From assembly GCF_001883705.2 (NCBI RefSeq), contig NZ_MDEQ02000001.1, positions 186,001 through 250,000 on the forward strand: a stretch of 64,000 bases of DNA, read 5' to 3'. Under the pieces are notes generated by a model. The model saw nothing but the letters and a program-made list of their open reading frames with translations, did not search any database and was not told the origin of the DNA. Made by a program: the position numbers and the translations under genes. Each line of letters begins with the position of its first letter. Position 1 is the stretch's first letter. This DNA comes from Burkholderia catarinensis. GTDB taxonomy: Bacteria > Pseudomonadota > Gammaproteobacteria > Burkholderiales > Burkholderiaceae. Of the stretch, positions 20,157-28,962 are shown piece by piece.

Positions 20157-21704
20157 TCACGCCACGTTACGCGATGCGTCGGCCACGCCCGGCTGCGCGT
20201 CCGACACGCGGTTGCGGCCGCCGGACTTCGCGCGGTACAGCGCCTCGTCGGCGCGCCGCAGCAGCGTCGCGGCGTTCACGCGGCCGTCGGCGGCGGTCGC
20301 CGCGCCGATGCTGGCCGTGACGCGCCCGTACGGGCTTTTCACGTGTTCGATGCCGAGCTCCGCGATCGCGTGCCGGATGCCTTCGGCGACGGTCGACGCG
20401 CCTTGCGCGTCGGTGTCGGGCAGCGTGACGACGAATTCCTCGCCGCCGTAGCGCGCGACGTGGTCGCCGTCGCGGCGCAGGCAACGCAACGCGGATTGCG
20501 CGACGCGGCGCAGCACGTCGTCGCCGGCCAGGTGGCCGTAGTAGTCGTTGAACGCCTTGAAGTGATCGACGTCGACGAACAGCACGGACAGCGGGCGGCC
20601 GCTGCGCGACGCACGCTGCGCTTCCTTCGCGAGCACCGCGTCGAACGTGCCGCGATTGTCGACGCCGGTCAGCGCATCGGTGTGCGCGAGCCGGTACAGC
20701 TTCGATTCGGCGACCTGCCGGCGCTTCAGTTCGCGCGACAGCGCCAGCGACCCCCACGCGATGAACCCGGTAAACAGGCACATCAGCACGACGGTCCAGA
20801 CCGCGCGGTGGTGCCACGACGTGTAGATGTCGATCTCGGCGGGTGCGACGTCGACGATCAGCGGCAGGCCGGCGAGATGCTTGTAAACATAGATGCGCCG
20901 GACGCCGTCGATCGCGCCGGTACCGGTCAGCGCGCCGTCGCGGGCGCGCTGCGACTCGATGAACAGCGGCGAGTCGTGCAGGTCGAGGCCGACCACGCGT
21001 GCGTCGTACGGCAGGCGCGACACGAGCGTGCCGTTGTCCTCGACGATCGCCGCGCTGCCGTGCTTGCCGACCGCGAGGCCATCGAGCAGCGCGCGGAAAT
21101 AGTCGATGCTGAGCGTGCCGACGACGATGCCGCCGAACGTGCCGTCGAGCCGGGTGATCCGGCGGCTGAGCGCGATCGTCAGTGCGCCGCCGCGCAGCCG
21201 GGCCGCATACGGCCGGCTGATGTAGAGGCCCTGCGCGAGCCCGTCGCGGTGCACGGAGAAATAGTCGCGGTCGGCGAAATTGCCTTGCCGCGCGGGCGAC
21301 ACGCTCGAATCGATCACGATGTTGCCGTGCGCGTCCATCACGAAGATCGACCCGAGATACTCGCCGGTTGCCGCGCGGTCGAACAGCAGCCGGTGGCGCT
21401 GGCGCGGCGGCAATGTCATCAGTTCCGGATCGGTGACGCCGTCGACGACGTTTTGCAGCGACAAATCGTAGAGCTCGATATTGCGCGCGATATCGCGTTC
21501 AATCAGCAACATCAGGTTGCGCGCATTTTCGACCGCATGGTCATACGCGTCGCGTCGCGTCTCGATTAGAAGGGACGTGGAAAGCCCCCAACTGAACATC
21601 AGCAGCACGATGCCCGCAACGAGCACGCCGCGGGGCGACAGAATGCGTGCCACGATTGACGCGGTGTGGCGGCGCAGCGCGGCGGGCAGCGTGAATGACT
21701 TCAT
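20157..21704 (-). CDS. Membrane diguanylate cyclase with periplasmic Cache sensor and GGDEF domain
   Basis: 515 residues. TM1 is about residues 27-46 (VLVAGIVLLMFSWGLSTSLL). A periplasmic domain of about 240 residues of double-Cache type follows (GSIFVMDAHGNIVIDSS and GTLSIDYFRALLDGLAVG). TM2 is near residues 300-320 (WTVVLMCLFTGFIAWGSLAL). The C-terminal GGDEF domain has an intact RYGGEEF active site and an RDGD sequence five residues before it that fits the RxxD inhibitory I-site, so an active, product-inhibited c-di-GMP synthase is expected. No EAL domain is present. The ligand is unknown; Cache domains of this sort often bind amino or organic acids. Confidence 0.92.
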   Translation of the reverse strand: MKSFTLPAALRRHTASIVARILSPRGVLVAGIVLLMFSWGLSTSLLIETRRDAYDHAVENARNLMLLIERDIARNIELYDLSLQNVVDGVTDPELMTLPPRQRHRLLFDRAATGEYLGSIFVMDAHGNIVIDSSVSPARQGNFADRDYFSVHRDGLAQGLYISRPYAARLRGGALTIALSRRITRLDGTFGGIVVGTLSIDYFRALLDGLAVGKHGSAAIVEDNGTLVSRLPYDARVVGLDLHDSPLFIESQRARDGALTGTGAIDGVRRIYVYKHLAGLPLIVDVAPAEIDIYTSWHHRAVWTVVLMCLFTGFIAWGSLALSRELKRRQVAESKLYRLAHTDALTGVDNRGTFDAVLAKEAQRASRSGRPLSVLFVDVDHFKAFNDYYGHLAGDDVLRRVAQSALRCLRRDGDHVARYGGEEFVVTLPDTDAQGASTVAEGIRHAIAELGIEHVKSPYGRVTASIGAATAADGRVNAATLLRRADEALYRAKSGGRNRVSDAQPGVADASRNVA

Positions 21705-22295
21705 CCTCGGGGGTGGATGGGCGGCGGATATTCGCGTTGCTTGCGATTCCGCGCGCTGATTATTTCGAATTGAGCCGCATTATCTCGCGAATTCCGGAAA
21801 ATTCGCGTGGACATGCAAAACATGCATGCGCAAGCGGCGATTCGAAACGGTTACGCATCATTACCGCTTGCTACACGGGCGATTTGATTTGAATCAATTC
21901 TCAGTGTAGATCGTTTTGTCTGAATAATGCCGCGATAACCGGTCGATTTTACGTATCGGTGCGGTATTTGGCGGATGGCGACAAGGCAGCCCGCGCACTA
22001 CCCGGATCGGAAGACCGGATAACCATCCGGCGTTCGTGGTTTTTGCGCCGGCAGGCGGCCACGGCCGGGTCCGGCGCAGCCAACTCCTTGATTCTGCGAA
22101 ATCTCCGCCGCGGCGGCGGGCGTGCGCACCTGAGCTGCCCCGGTGGCGAATCAGGTAGAATCCGCGCTTCGCCGCAGGCGCCCGCCGCGCAACGCGTATC
22201 GGGGCCGCATCGAATGCGTCGCAGGACGCGCACCGCGCTCCGATTCCGCATGCGCCGGCGACCGATGCCGGCCCGCTCAACGTTCGTCTCGTTTT
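21705..22295. other. Divergent intergenic region between the diguanylate cyclase and lysP
   Basis: About 590 bases that must carry both promoters. The first 250 bases next to the cyclase are clearly A/T-richer. They contain the inverted repeat TTGATT-TG-AATCAA at 21884-21897, a candidate regulator site, and a CATGCAAAACATGCATG stretch near 21814. The GC-rich half toward lysP has only compositional open frames. No gene or structured RNA is supported. Confidence 0.4.
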
Positions 22296-23831
22296 ATGTC
22301 CGCAATTCCGAAATCCGACCCACCCGGTTCGTCCGCGAACCCACCCACGCTTCATCGCGCGCTGAAGGCGCGCCACCTGACGATGATCGCCATCGGCGGC
22401 TCGATCGGCACGGGCCTGTTCGTCGCGTCCGGCGCGTCGATCTCGCAGGCCGGCCCCGGCGGCGCGATGGTCGCGTACATGCTGATCGGCCTGATGGTCT
22501 ACTTCCTGATGACGAGCCTCGGCGAAATGGCCGCGTTCATGCCCGTGTCGGGTTCGTTCGCGACCTACGGCGCGAAATACGTGGACGAAGGCTTCGGCTT
22601 CGCGCTCGGCTGGAACTACTGGTACAACTGGGCCGTGACGATCGCGGTGGAACTCGTCGCCGCGCAGCTCGTGATGCACTACTGGTTTCCGGACGTGCCG
22701 GGCGTGTGGTGGAGCGCGGCGTTCCTCGGCGTGATGTTCCTGCTCAACGCGCTGACCGTGCGCGGTTTCGGCGAAGCCGAATACTGGTTCGCGCTGATCA
22801 AGGTCGTCACCGTGGTCGCGTTCATCGGCGTCGGCCTGCTGATGATCTTCGGCATTCTGAAGGGCGCGCCGGGCAACGGCTGGGGCAACCTGACGATCGG
22901 CGACGCGCCGTTCGCGGGCGGCCTGCCGGCGTTGATGGGCGTCGCGATGATCGCGGGCTTCTCGTTCCAGGGCACCGAGCTGATCGGCGTCGCGGCCGGC
23001 GAATCGGAAAACCCGCGCACGACGATCCCGCGCGCGGTGCGCCAGGTGTTCTGGCGGATCCTGCTGTTCTACGTGTTCGCGATCTTCGTGATCGGCGTGC
23101 TGGTTCCCTATACCGACCCGAACCTGCTGAAGACGGACGTGACCGACATCGGCGTGAGCCCGTTCACGCTCGTGTTCCGCCACGCAGGCCTCGCGTTCGC
23201 GGCCGGCGTGATGAACGCGGTGATCCTGACGGCCGTGCTGTCGGCCGGCAACTCGGGCATGTACGCGTCGACGCGGATGCTCTACAACCTCGCCACCGAA
23301 GGCCGCGCGCCGAAGGTGTTCGCGAAACTGTCGCCGGGCGGCGTGCCGCGCAATGCGCTGTACGCGACCACCGCCGTCGGCGCGCTGTGCTTCTTCACGT
23401 CGCTGTACGGCGACAAGACCGTGTACCTGTGGCTGCTGAACACGTCGGGGATGACGGGCTTCATCGCGTGGCTCGGCATCGCGGTCAGCCACTACCGGTT
23501 CCGCAAGGGCTACGTGAAACAGGGCTACGCGCTCGACCAGTTGCCGTACCAGTCGAAGTGGTTCCCGTTCGGCCCGCTGTTCGCGTTCGTGCTGTGCCTC
23601 GTGATCGCGCTCGGGCAGGACTATCAGGCATTCCTCGCGAACCGGATCGACTGGGCCGGCGTGGTCGCGACCTATGTCGGCATTCCGCTGTTCCTCGTCG
23701 TGTGGCTCGGCTTCCGGTTCCTGAACAAGAGCCGTTTCGTGCGCTACGAAGACATGGAGATCGCGCCGTGGATCGCCGCGAGCCGCGGCGCGCAGCCGCA
23801 GCCGGTGACGAATCGCGAAACCGCGGGCTGA
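22296..23831 (+). CDS. lysP: LysP-like amino-acid permease (APC superfamily, AAT family)
   Basis: 511 residues starting MSAIPKSDPP; the longer frame upstream lacks transporter sequence. It has twelve hydrophobic segments. The family opening LKARHLTMIAIGGSIGTGLF (TM1 unwinding motif) and the ESENPRTTIPRAVRQVFWRI loop after TM6 are typical of AAT permeases, and the second half resembles LysP closely (AGNSGMYASTRMLYNLA, then GYALDQLPYQSKWFPFGP). The expected role is proton-coupled import of lysine or a related amino acid across the inner membrane. Exact substrate is inferred from resemblance only. A terminator follows directly, so it is monocistronic. Confidence 0.85.
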   Translation: MSAIPKSDPPGSSANPPTLHRALKARHLTMIAIGGSIGTGLFVASGASISQAGPGGAMVAYMLIGLMVYFLMTSLGEMAAFMPVSGSFATYGAKYVDEGFGFALGWNYWYNWAVTIAVELVAAQLVMHYWFPDVPGVWWSAAFLGVMFLLNALTVRGFGEAEYWFALIKVVTVVAFIGVGLLMIFGILKGAPGNGWGNLTIGDAPFAGGLPALMGVAMIAGFSFQGTELIGVAAGESENPRTTIPRAVRQVFWRILLFYVFAIFVIGVLVPYTDPNLLKTDVTDIGVSPFTLVFRHAGLAFAAGVMNAVILTAVLSAGNSGMYASTRMLYNLATEGRAPKVFAKLSPGGVPRNALYATTAVGALCFFTSLYGDKTVYLWLLNTSGMTGFIAWLGIAVSHYRFRKGYVKQGYALDQLPYQSKWFPFGPLFAFVLCLVIALGQDYQAFLANRIDWAGVVATYVGIPLFLVVWLGFRFLNKSRFVRYEDMEIAPWIAASRGAQPQPVTNRETAG

Positions 23832-23866
23832 CGCGGGCGCGGCAAACGGCCGTGCGACGTGCAATG

Positions 23867-23898
23867 AAACGGGAGGCCTCGCGCTTCCCGTTTTTTTT
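23867..23898 (+). terminator. Rho-independent terminator after lysP
   Basis: The inverted repeat AAACGGGAG...CTTCCCGTTT (one bulged A) is followed by a run of eight T, 36 bases past the lysP stop. A textbook intrinsic terminator. Confidence 0.85.
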
Positions 23899-24093
23899 GC
23901 CCGGCTTTCGCCTGCACGGGGTCAAAGCCGGTTATATTGCCCGACCCTACCGGGCCACGGCCCGGCCGGCGCGACAGGCGCGGCGCGGATCGGCATCCGG
24001 CGCGCGCGGCGCGCGGCGGCCGGCGGCACCCGGCGTTTTCATCGCTCCATCCGGGCCGGTACGGCCCGCGGAGCGCGCAATCCAGAGGAATCC

Positions 24094-24339
24094 ATGAGCG
24101 CATCACCCGCCGAGCGGAAGGCCGAACCCGTTTCCATCGTGCGAATCGAAGCCGCGATCAACGCGTGGCGCACCGTGTACCCGCCGGCTCCGGACGGCGA
24201 GGACGGCTACGCGCTCGACGCCGGCAGCAATTGCCTCGCCGAGCTGTACGGCGCGATGATCTGCTATCGGCTGCCGGACGTGCCGCTCGACTCGCTGAGC
24301 AACGCGCAGCGCGACGCGCTCTACGCGACCGAGGTGTGA
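24094..24339 (+). CDS. Small DUF3717-like protein
   Basis: 81 residues, cytoplasmic, no signal or membrane segment. The core VRIEAAINAWRTVYPP followed by LDAGSNCLAELYGAMI matches my recollection of DUF3717, a short family found mostly in Burkholderiales and of unknown function. The gene has its own terminator 42 bases downstream and no operon partner. AGAGGAATCC before the ATG supplies a Shine-Dalgarno sequence. The family call is moderate; the coding call is strong. Confidence 0.75.
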   Translation: MSASPAERKAEPVSIVRIEAAINAWRTVYPPAPDGEDGYALDAGSNCLAELYGAMICYRLPDVPLDSLSNAQRDALYATEV

Positions 24340-24380
24340 CGGGCGGTCGTGACGCCGCCGCGATGCGGCGTCGATGAAGC

Positions 24381-24409
24381 AACGGGAAGCTCGCGGGCTT
24401 CCCGTTTTG
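24381..24409 (+). terminator. Rho-independent terminator after the DUF3717-like gene
   Basis: Perfect 10-bp inverted repeat AACGGGAAGC / GCTTCCCGTT with a 6-base loop, ending in TTTTGCTTTG. Confidence 0.8.
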
Positions 24410-24519
24410 CTTTGGGCGGCGCGGGGCCGCTCATGTGGCGGTTCGCGCCGCCTGCGGTATCGTGACGACATCATCCGGCCGGGGTTTGACGTCGGAGCGC
24501 TGTCAGGGAGGCATCGAAC

Positions 24520-25437
24520 ATGGAGTTGAGACACCTCCGCTACTTCGTCGCGGTTGCCGAGGAGCGGAATTTCACGCGGGCGGCGGAACGGCTGCATATC
24601 GCGCAGCCGCCGCTGAGCCGGCAGATCCAGCAGCTCGAGGAGGCGCTCGGCGTGCCGCTGTTCGAGCGCAACGCGCGGCCGCTGAAGCTGACCGACGCGG
24701 GGCGCTTCTTCTATTCGCACGCGGTGCAGTTGCTCGCGCAGACGACCGAACTCGAATCGATGACGAAGCGGGTCGGCAAGATCGAGCGCAGCATGTCGGT
24801 CGGCTTCGTCGGCTCGACGCTGTACGGGATGCTGCCGAAGATCATCCGGCGCTTTCGCAGCGAGTATCCGGCCGTCGAGCTGAGCCTGCACGAGATGTCG
24901 ACGATGGACCAGATCAAGGCGCTGAAGGAAGGGCGCATCGACGTCGGGTTCGGGCGCATCCGCCACGAGGATCCGAGCGTGCGGCGCGTCGTGCTGCGCG
25001 AGGAGCGGATGATCGTCGCGCTGCCGGTCGGCCACGTGCTCGACAGCGCGAAGTCCGTGCTGTCGCTGCACGATCTCGTGAACGACACGCTGATCATCTT
25101 TCCGAAGGCGCCGCGCCCGAGCTATGCGGACCAGGTGCTCGCGGCCTTTCACGATCGCGCGCTGCAACCGCGCAAGATCTACGAGACGCGCGAACTGCAG
25201 ATCGCGCTCGGCCTCGTCGCGATGGGCGAGGGCGTGTCGGTCGTGCCGCACAGCGTGTACGGGCTGAAGCGCGACGACATCAGCTACAAGCCGCTCGACG
25301 ATCCGAACCTCGTGTCGCCGATCATCATGAGCATGCGGATGCTCGACGAATCGGAGGACATCCGCGCGATGCAGGCGCTGATCTACCGGCTGTACGACGA
25401 AGCGCAGATGGAGTATCTGCCGCCGCAGCCCGAATGA
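24520..25437 (+). CDS. LysR-type regulator of the CatR/BenM group
   Basis: 305 residues. The N-terminal winged helix-turn-helix is complete (MELRHLRYFVAVAEERNFTR, then AAERLHIAQPPLSRQIQQLE). The effector domain runs from about residue 90 to the end; its sequence (FVGSTLYGMLPKIIRRFR, and LHEMSTMDQIKALKEGRIDV) resembles CatR, CatM and BenM, which respond to muconate or benzoate-like acids. No aromatic degradation genes lie nearby and the next gene is co-directional, so the target is open. The ATG is preceded by GGGAGGC. Transcription factor, cytoplasmic. Confidence 0.9.
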   Translation: MELRHLRYFVAVAEERNFTRAAERLHIAQPPLSRQIQQLEEALGVPLFERNARPLKLTDAGRFFYSHAVQLLAQTTELESMTKRVGKIERSMSVGFVGSTLYGMLPKIIRRFRSEYPAVELSLHEMSTMDQIKALKEGRIDVGFGRIRHEDPSVRRVVLREERMIVALPVGHVLDSAKSVLSLHDLVNDTLIIFPKAPRPSYADQVLAAFHDRALQPRKIYETRELQIALGLVAMGEGVSVVPHSVYGLKRDDISYKPLDDPNLVSPIIMSMRMLDESEDIRAMQALIYRLYDEAQMEYLPPQPE

Positions 25438-25561
25438 GCGCGCGGGCGGCAGGGGCTTGCTTGACGCTGCGCGCGGGCGCGGGCCAACATGGCGGGATTC
25501 CGTGCGGCCGCCGAGGTGCGGTTTTCCGAGGCGCGGCCGCTCTCACGCAGACGACAGACAC

Positions 25562-26371
25562 ATGACCGATATCGTGACCGAGGAGACAACCGTCGAGACG
25601 CCGCAAGGGCGCCTCTTTGCGAAGCGCTGGCGCGGTCGTCCGGCCCAGGAGGCGGCGGCCACGCCGCCCGCACCGATCGTGCTGCTGCACGATTCGCTCG
25701 GCTGCGTCGACCTGTGGCGCGACTTTCCCGCGCAACTCGCACGCGCCACGCAACGCGACGTGATCGCATACGATCGCCTCGGCTTCGGCCGTTCGGATCG
25801 GCATCCGGGAAAGCTCGGCACGACGTTCGTGCGCGACGAGGCCGACCACGCGTTCGCTGCACTGCTCGAACAGCTCGGCGTCGATGGGTTCGTCGCGTTC
25901 GGGCACAGCGTCGGCGGCGGGATGGCGATCGGCTGTGCTGCCGCGCATCCGGCGCGTTGCCGTGCGCTCGTGACGATCGCCGCACAGGCGTTCGTCGAGG
26001 ATCGCACGCTGGCCGGCATTCGCGACGCGGGGCTGCAGTTCGACGAGCCGGGCCAGCTCGACCGGCTCGCGCGCTATCACGGCGACAAGGCCGAATGGGT
26101 GCTGCGCGCGTGGGTCGATACGTGGCTGTCGCCGGCATTTCGCGACTGGAATCTCGACGACGACTTGCCGCGCGTGCAATGCGCAACGCTCGCGATTCAC
26201 GGCGAAGACGACGAATACGGATCCGACGTGCATCCGAAGCGGATCGCCGCGCGCGTCGCGGGGCCGTCGTCGTTCCTGCTGCTCGGCCAATGCGGACACA
26301 TGCCGCACCGCGAGCGAGCGGACGACGTACTGGCCGCCGTGGCGACGTTCCTGCGCGACGCGCTCGCTTGA
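25562..26371 (+). CDS. Alpha/beta hydrolase
   Basis: 269 residues from the ATG at 25562 (the earlier in-frame codons are GC-rich leader). Alpha/beta-hydrolase fold: an oxyanion segment VLLHDSLGCVDLW, the nucleophile elbow GHSVGGGM with Ser116, an acid candidate in IHGEDDEYG and a C-terminal His in GQCGHMPHRE. The cap region is short. The enzyme could be an esterase, lactonase or C-C hydrolase; the sequence does not decide. It lies 124 bases after the LysR gene in the same direction and may be cotranscribed with or controlled by it. Confidence 0.85.
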   Translation: MTDIVTEETTVETPQGRLFAKRWRGRPAQEAAATPPAPIVLLHDSLGCVDLWRDFPAQLARATQRDVIAYDRLGFGRSDRHPGKLGTTFVRDEADHAFAALLEQLGVDGFVAFGHSVGGGMAIGCAAAHPARCRALVTIAAQAFVEDRTLAGIRDAGLQFDEPGQLDRLARYHGDKAEWVLRAWVDTWLSPAFRDWNLDDDLPRVQCATLAIHGEDDEYGSDVHPKRIAARVAGPSSFLLLGQCGHMPHRERADDVLAAVATFLRDALA

Positions 26372-26408
26372 GTGCCCATGCAACCGGCGGGCGGGCGCCC
26401 GCCGGCCG

Positions 26409-26762
26409 TCAGAACGCGAGCTGAATCGCGAGATCGATCGCGAGCAGCGCGATCGAGCAGCCGATACCGAGAATCACGTTCGGCAGCCGGTGCTCGAAAT
26501 CGCGATTATCCTTGCGCATCGCGGCGCCGAGCAGGAAGATCGCCTCGACGACGATCTGCAGCCCGACGAACAGCAGCATCAGCAGATACTCGTAACCCAT
26601 CTGCTTGAACGCGGCGAATTGCATCCCGTGATCGTGGATCCACTGGCCGACGCGCAATAGTTCGTATACGAGCAGCAAGGCGGGAAACAGGTAGCTGATG
26701 AAATAGGTCGGCGCGGTGGCGTGCCGTAGTTCGAGGTGGAAGTGCTGATGCGTGCTGGCCAT
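26409..26762 (-). CDS. Small integral membrane protein, function unknown
   Basis: 117 residues with three predicted membrane segments: about residues 19-36 (YFISYLFPALLLVYELLR), 58-78 (LLMLLFVGLQIVVEAIFLLG) and 96-115 (VILGIGCSIALLAIDLAIQL). The start at 26762 is chosen over an ATG five codons upstream because GGAGGG lies about 8 bases before it and nothing lies before the other. The His-rich N-terminus (STHQHFHLELRH) is notable. It converges on the hydrolase gene. No family recognised. Confidence 0.7.
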   Translation of the reverse strand: MASTHQHFHLELRHATAPTYFISYLFPALLLVYELLRVGQWIHDHGMQFAAFKQMGYEYLLMLLFVGLQIVVEAIFLLGAAMRKDNRDFEHRLPNVILGIGCSIALLAIDLAIQLAF

Positions 26763-26988
26763 CACGAATCCCTCCATGCAATGCAGGATTGCGGTCGCGA
26801 CGGCGGCGCGACGACGGGCGAATAAGGGATTGCCCGATGCACAGTGCGCAGCCGTACGACATCAGCATACTGCTGCGCGGGGAATTTGGCTTGCGGCGCG
26901 TGCGTTTGTCGTAAAAATGTGTGTGTGGCGCGCGACGCGCTCAATGTGCCGCACTCGCCGGAAGCGGCGCGGCGACCACCAGCGTCGC

Positions 26989-27609
26989 TCAGCCTTTCGC
27001 TTCCGCGCCTTCGACAAACAGTTTCGCGATCGCCTGAAACTCCCGTTTCAGCGACAGCCCCGGCACGGTCAGCCAGCGCAGCATCGCTGCGAGATACAGG
27101 TGATGGAACCACGTCGCGAGCTGGTCGGCCCGCAGCGTTCCGTTCAGTTCGCCGGATTGCTGCCCCGCGGCGATCAGTTGTTGCCACACTAGCGCGATAT
27201 CGCTGCCGTCCTCCCCGCCGCTTTCCGGTTCGACCGCGCCGATGCTCAGGAAGCGGTGCCGCAAATACGCGAGCAGATACACCGGATGCTGTTCACACCA
27301 CGCGGCCGACGCATCGAGCACGCAGCCGACGCGCGACGCGAAGGTCTTGCGCCGTGCGACGTCGCGCTGCAGATGCGCGAGATCGCGCGCGAGTTCCCCT
27401 TCGAGCCAGTGCGCGAGCACGGCTTCCTTCGTCGGAAAGTGGTTGTACAGCGTGCGCTTCGCGACATCGGCCTGCGCGGCGATCTGCTCCATCGTGACGG
27501 CTTCGTAGCCGTGCGTGTCGAACAGGCGCGCGCCGGTGGCGGCGAGATGCGCGAGCATCTGGATGCGCTTGCGCGCGCGGCGGCCCGGATCGTCGGTCGG
27601 AATCGGCAT
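26989..27609 (-). CDS. TetR-family regulator
   Basis: 206 residues from MPIPTDDPGRR; a longer start at 27642 is possible but would extend into the likely promoter. The N-terminal helix-turn-helix is clear (YEAVTMEQIAAQADVAKRTL, then YNHFPTKEAVLAHW, about residues 33-66). The helical ligand domain follows. It is divergent from a glycosyltransferase gene 93 bases away, the usual arrangement for a local repressor of that gene. The ligand is unknown. Confidence 0.9.
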   Translation of the reverse strand: MPIPTDDPGRRARKRIQMLAHLAATGARLFDTHGYEAVTMEQIAAQADVAKRTLYNHFPTKEAVLAHWLEGELARDLAHLQRDVARRKTFASRVGCVLDASAAWCEQHPVYLLAYLRHRFLSIGAVEPESGGEDGSDIALVWQQLIAAGQQSGELNGTLRADQLATWFHHLYLAAMLRWLTVPGLSLKREFQAIAKLFVEGAEAKG

Positions 27610-27628
27610 GGCGGGGATTGACTGAAAG

Positions 27629-27658
27629 TGCACGAGTTGCATTAGTATACGACGTGCA
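27629..27658. promoter_or_regulatory. Candidate TetR operator in the divergent promoter
   Basis: The interval between the TetR and glycosyltransferase genes holds TGCACG...CGTGCA as inverted outer arms, with an inner TGCA and a GTATAC palindrome. Both promoters must overlap this region. Assignment is by position and symmetry only. Confidence 0.35.
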
Positions 27659-27702
27659 TTTTTATGAATCCACCCGTTTCCGTCGTGCACGAGGAGTCAC
27701 GC

Positions 27703-28947
27703 ATGAAGCTCGTCATCGCCACCTACGGCACCGAAGGCGACACGCGCCCGCTCGCGGCGCTCGGCCGCGCGCTGATGGATGCCGGCCACGAGGTCCGGTT
27801 GCTGGCCGACGCGGCGACGCTCGGTTCGGCCGGTGCGCTCGGCGTGCCGTCGGCGCCGTTGTCCGGCGATATCCGCCGTGCGATTGCGCCGGACGGCGCA
27901 TTGGCCGATGCGGTGCGCGGGCGCGGCGGTTTCAACGACACGTCGAAGGCGCTCGCGGCGATCGCGAATGCGAACACGGCCGCGTGGATGCGCGAAATCG
28001 CGGCCGCGTCGGCCGGTTGCGACGCGATCCTCGTGTCGGGGCTTGCGTCGTTCGTCGGCTTGTCGGTTGCCGAGTATCGCCGCGTGCCGGCGATCGGCAC
28101 AGGCATGATCCCGATCACGCCCACCGCCGAATTCGCGTCGCCGTTCCTGCCGCCGGGGAAGTTGCCGCGCTGGCTGAATCGCGCGAGCCACCGGTTCGTG
28201 AATGCGCTGCTGTGGCAGGCGTTCAGGACGGCGACGAACGCGGCGCGCGCAAGCGTGTGCTGCGGGTTGCCGCCGCGCAAGCGGGTGTGGACCGATCATC
28301 CGATGCTGTACGGCGTGTCGCCGGCGCTGCTGTCCGGCCCGGCCGACTGGCCGTCGCAGGTGCTTGCCTGCGGCCAGTGGCGGATCGATGCGCGTGCATG
28401 GGCGCCGCCGCGTGAACTCTCGGCCTTCCTCGAAGCGGGCGATCCGCCCGTGTACATCGGTTTCGGCAGCATGGCCGGCTTCGACCGCGCCGCGATGGCC
28501 GACGCGCTGGCGCATGCGCTGGCCGGACGGCGCGCGTTGTTCTATCCGGGCTGGAGCGGCATCGACGCGTCGATGCTGCCGGCGCACGTGTGCGTGATCG
28601 GCGATACGCCGCACGACTGGCTGTTCCCGCGCGTGTCGATGGCGGTCCATCACGGCGGCTCGGGCACTACCCATTCGGCCGCACGGGCCGGCATTGCGTC
28701 GGTCGCCGTGCCGTTCGCGGGCGATCAGTTCTTCTGGGCGAACCGGTTGCGGCGGCTCGGCGTGGCGGATGCGCCGGTCGCGGGGCGGCGCGTGGACGCT
28801 GCCGCGCTTGCGCGCGCGATCGCGTTCGCCGAGCGCGGCGACACGAAGGCGCGTGCGGCGGAACTCGGCGCGCGCATCGCGCAGGAGGATGGTTTGAGGC
28901 TGGCGGTCAGTGCGATCGAGCGATGGGGGCGAACCGCCGCGCGGTGA
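27703..28947 (+). CDS. GT1-family (MGT/UGT-like) glycosyltransferase
   Basis: 414 residues; the ATG at 27703 has GAGGAG about 7 bases upstream and gives the canonical start MKLVIATYGTEGDTRPLAAL. GT-B fold: the acceptor-binding N-half, then the nucleotide-sugar motif at about residues 305-345 (MAVHHGGSGTTHSAARAGI, then VPFAGDQFFWANRL), matching sterol- and macrolide-type glycosyltransferases and RhlB-like enzymes. It would transfer a sugar to a small lipophilic acceptor in the cytoplasm. The divergent TetR gene suggests ligand-induced expression. It ends 15 bases from the convergent hutC. Confidence 0.88.
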   Translation: MKLVIATYGTEGDTRPLAALGRALMDAGHEVRLLADAATLGSAGALGVPSAPLSGDIRRAIAPDGALADAVRGRGGFNDTSKALAAIANANTAAWMREIAAASAGCDAILVSGLASFVGLSVAEYRRVPAIGTGMIPITPTAEFASPFLPPGKLPRWLNRASHRFVNALLWQAFRTATNAARASVCCGLPPRKRVWTDHPMLYGVSPALLSGPADWPSQVLACGQWRIDARAWAPPRELSAFLEAGDPPVYIGFGSMAGFDRAAMADALAHALAGRRALFYPGWSGIDASMLPAHVCVIGDTPHDWLFPRVSMAVHHGGSGTTHSAARAGIASVAVPFAGDQFFWANRLRRLGVADAPVAGRRVDAAALARAIAFAERGDTKARAAELGARIAQEDGLRLAVSAIERWGRTAAR

Positions 28948-28962
28948 GCCCGCACATCGGCA

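Noticed and set aside
21894..23864. A 656-codon minus-strand frame over lysP
   Set aside because: His/Arg/Glu-rich shadow sequence. The plus strand encodes a clear twelve-helix permease.
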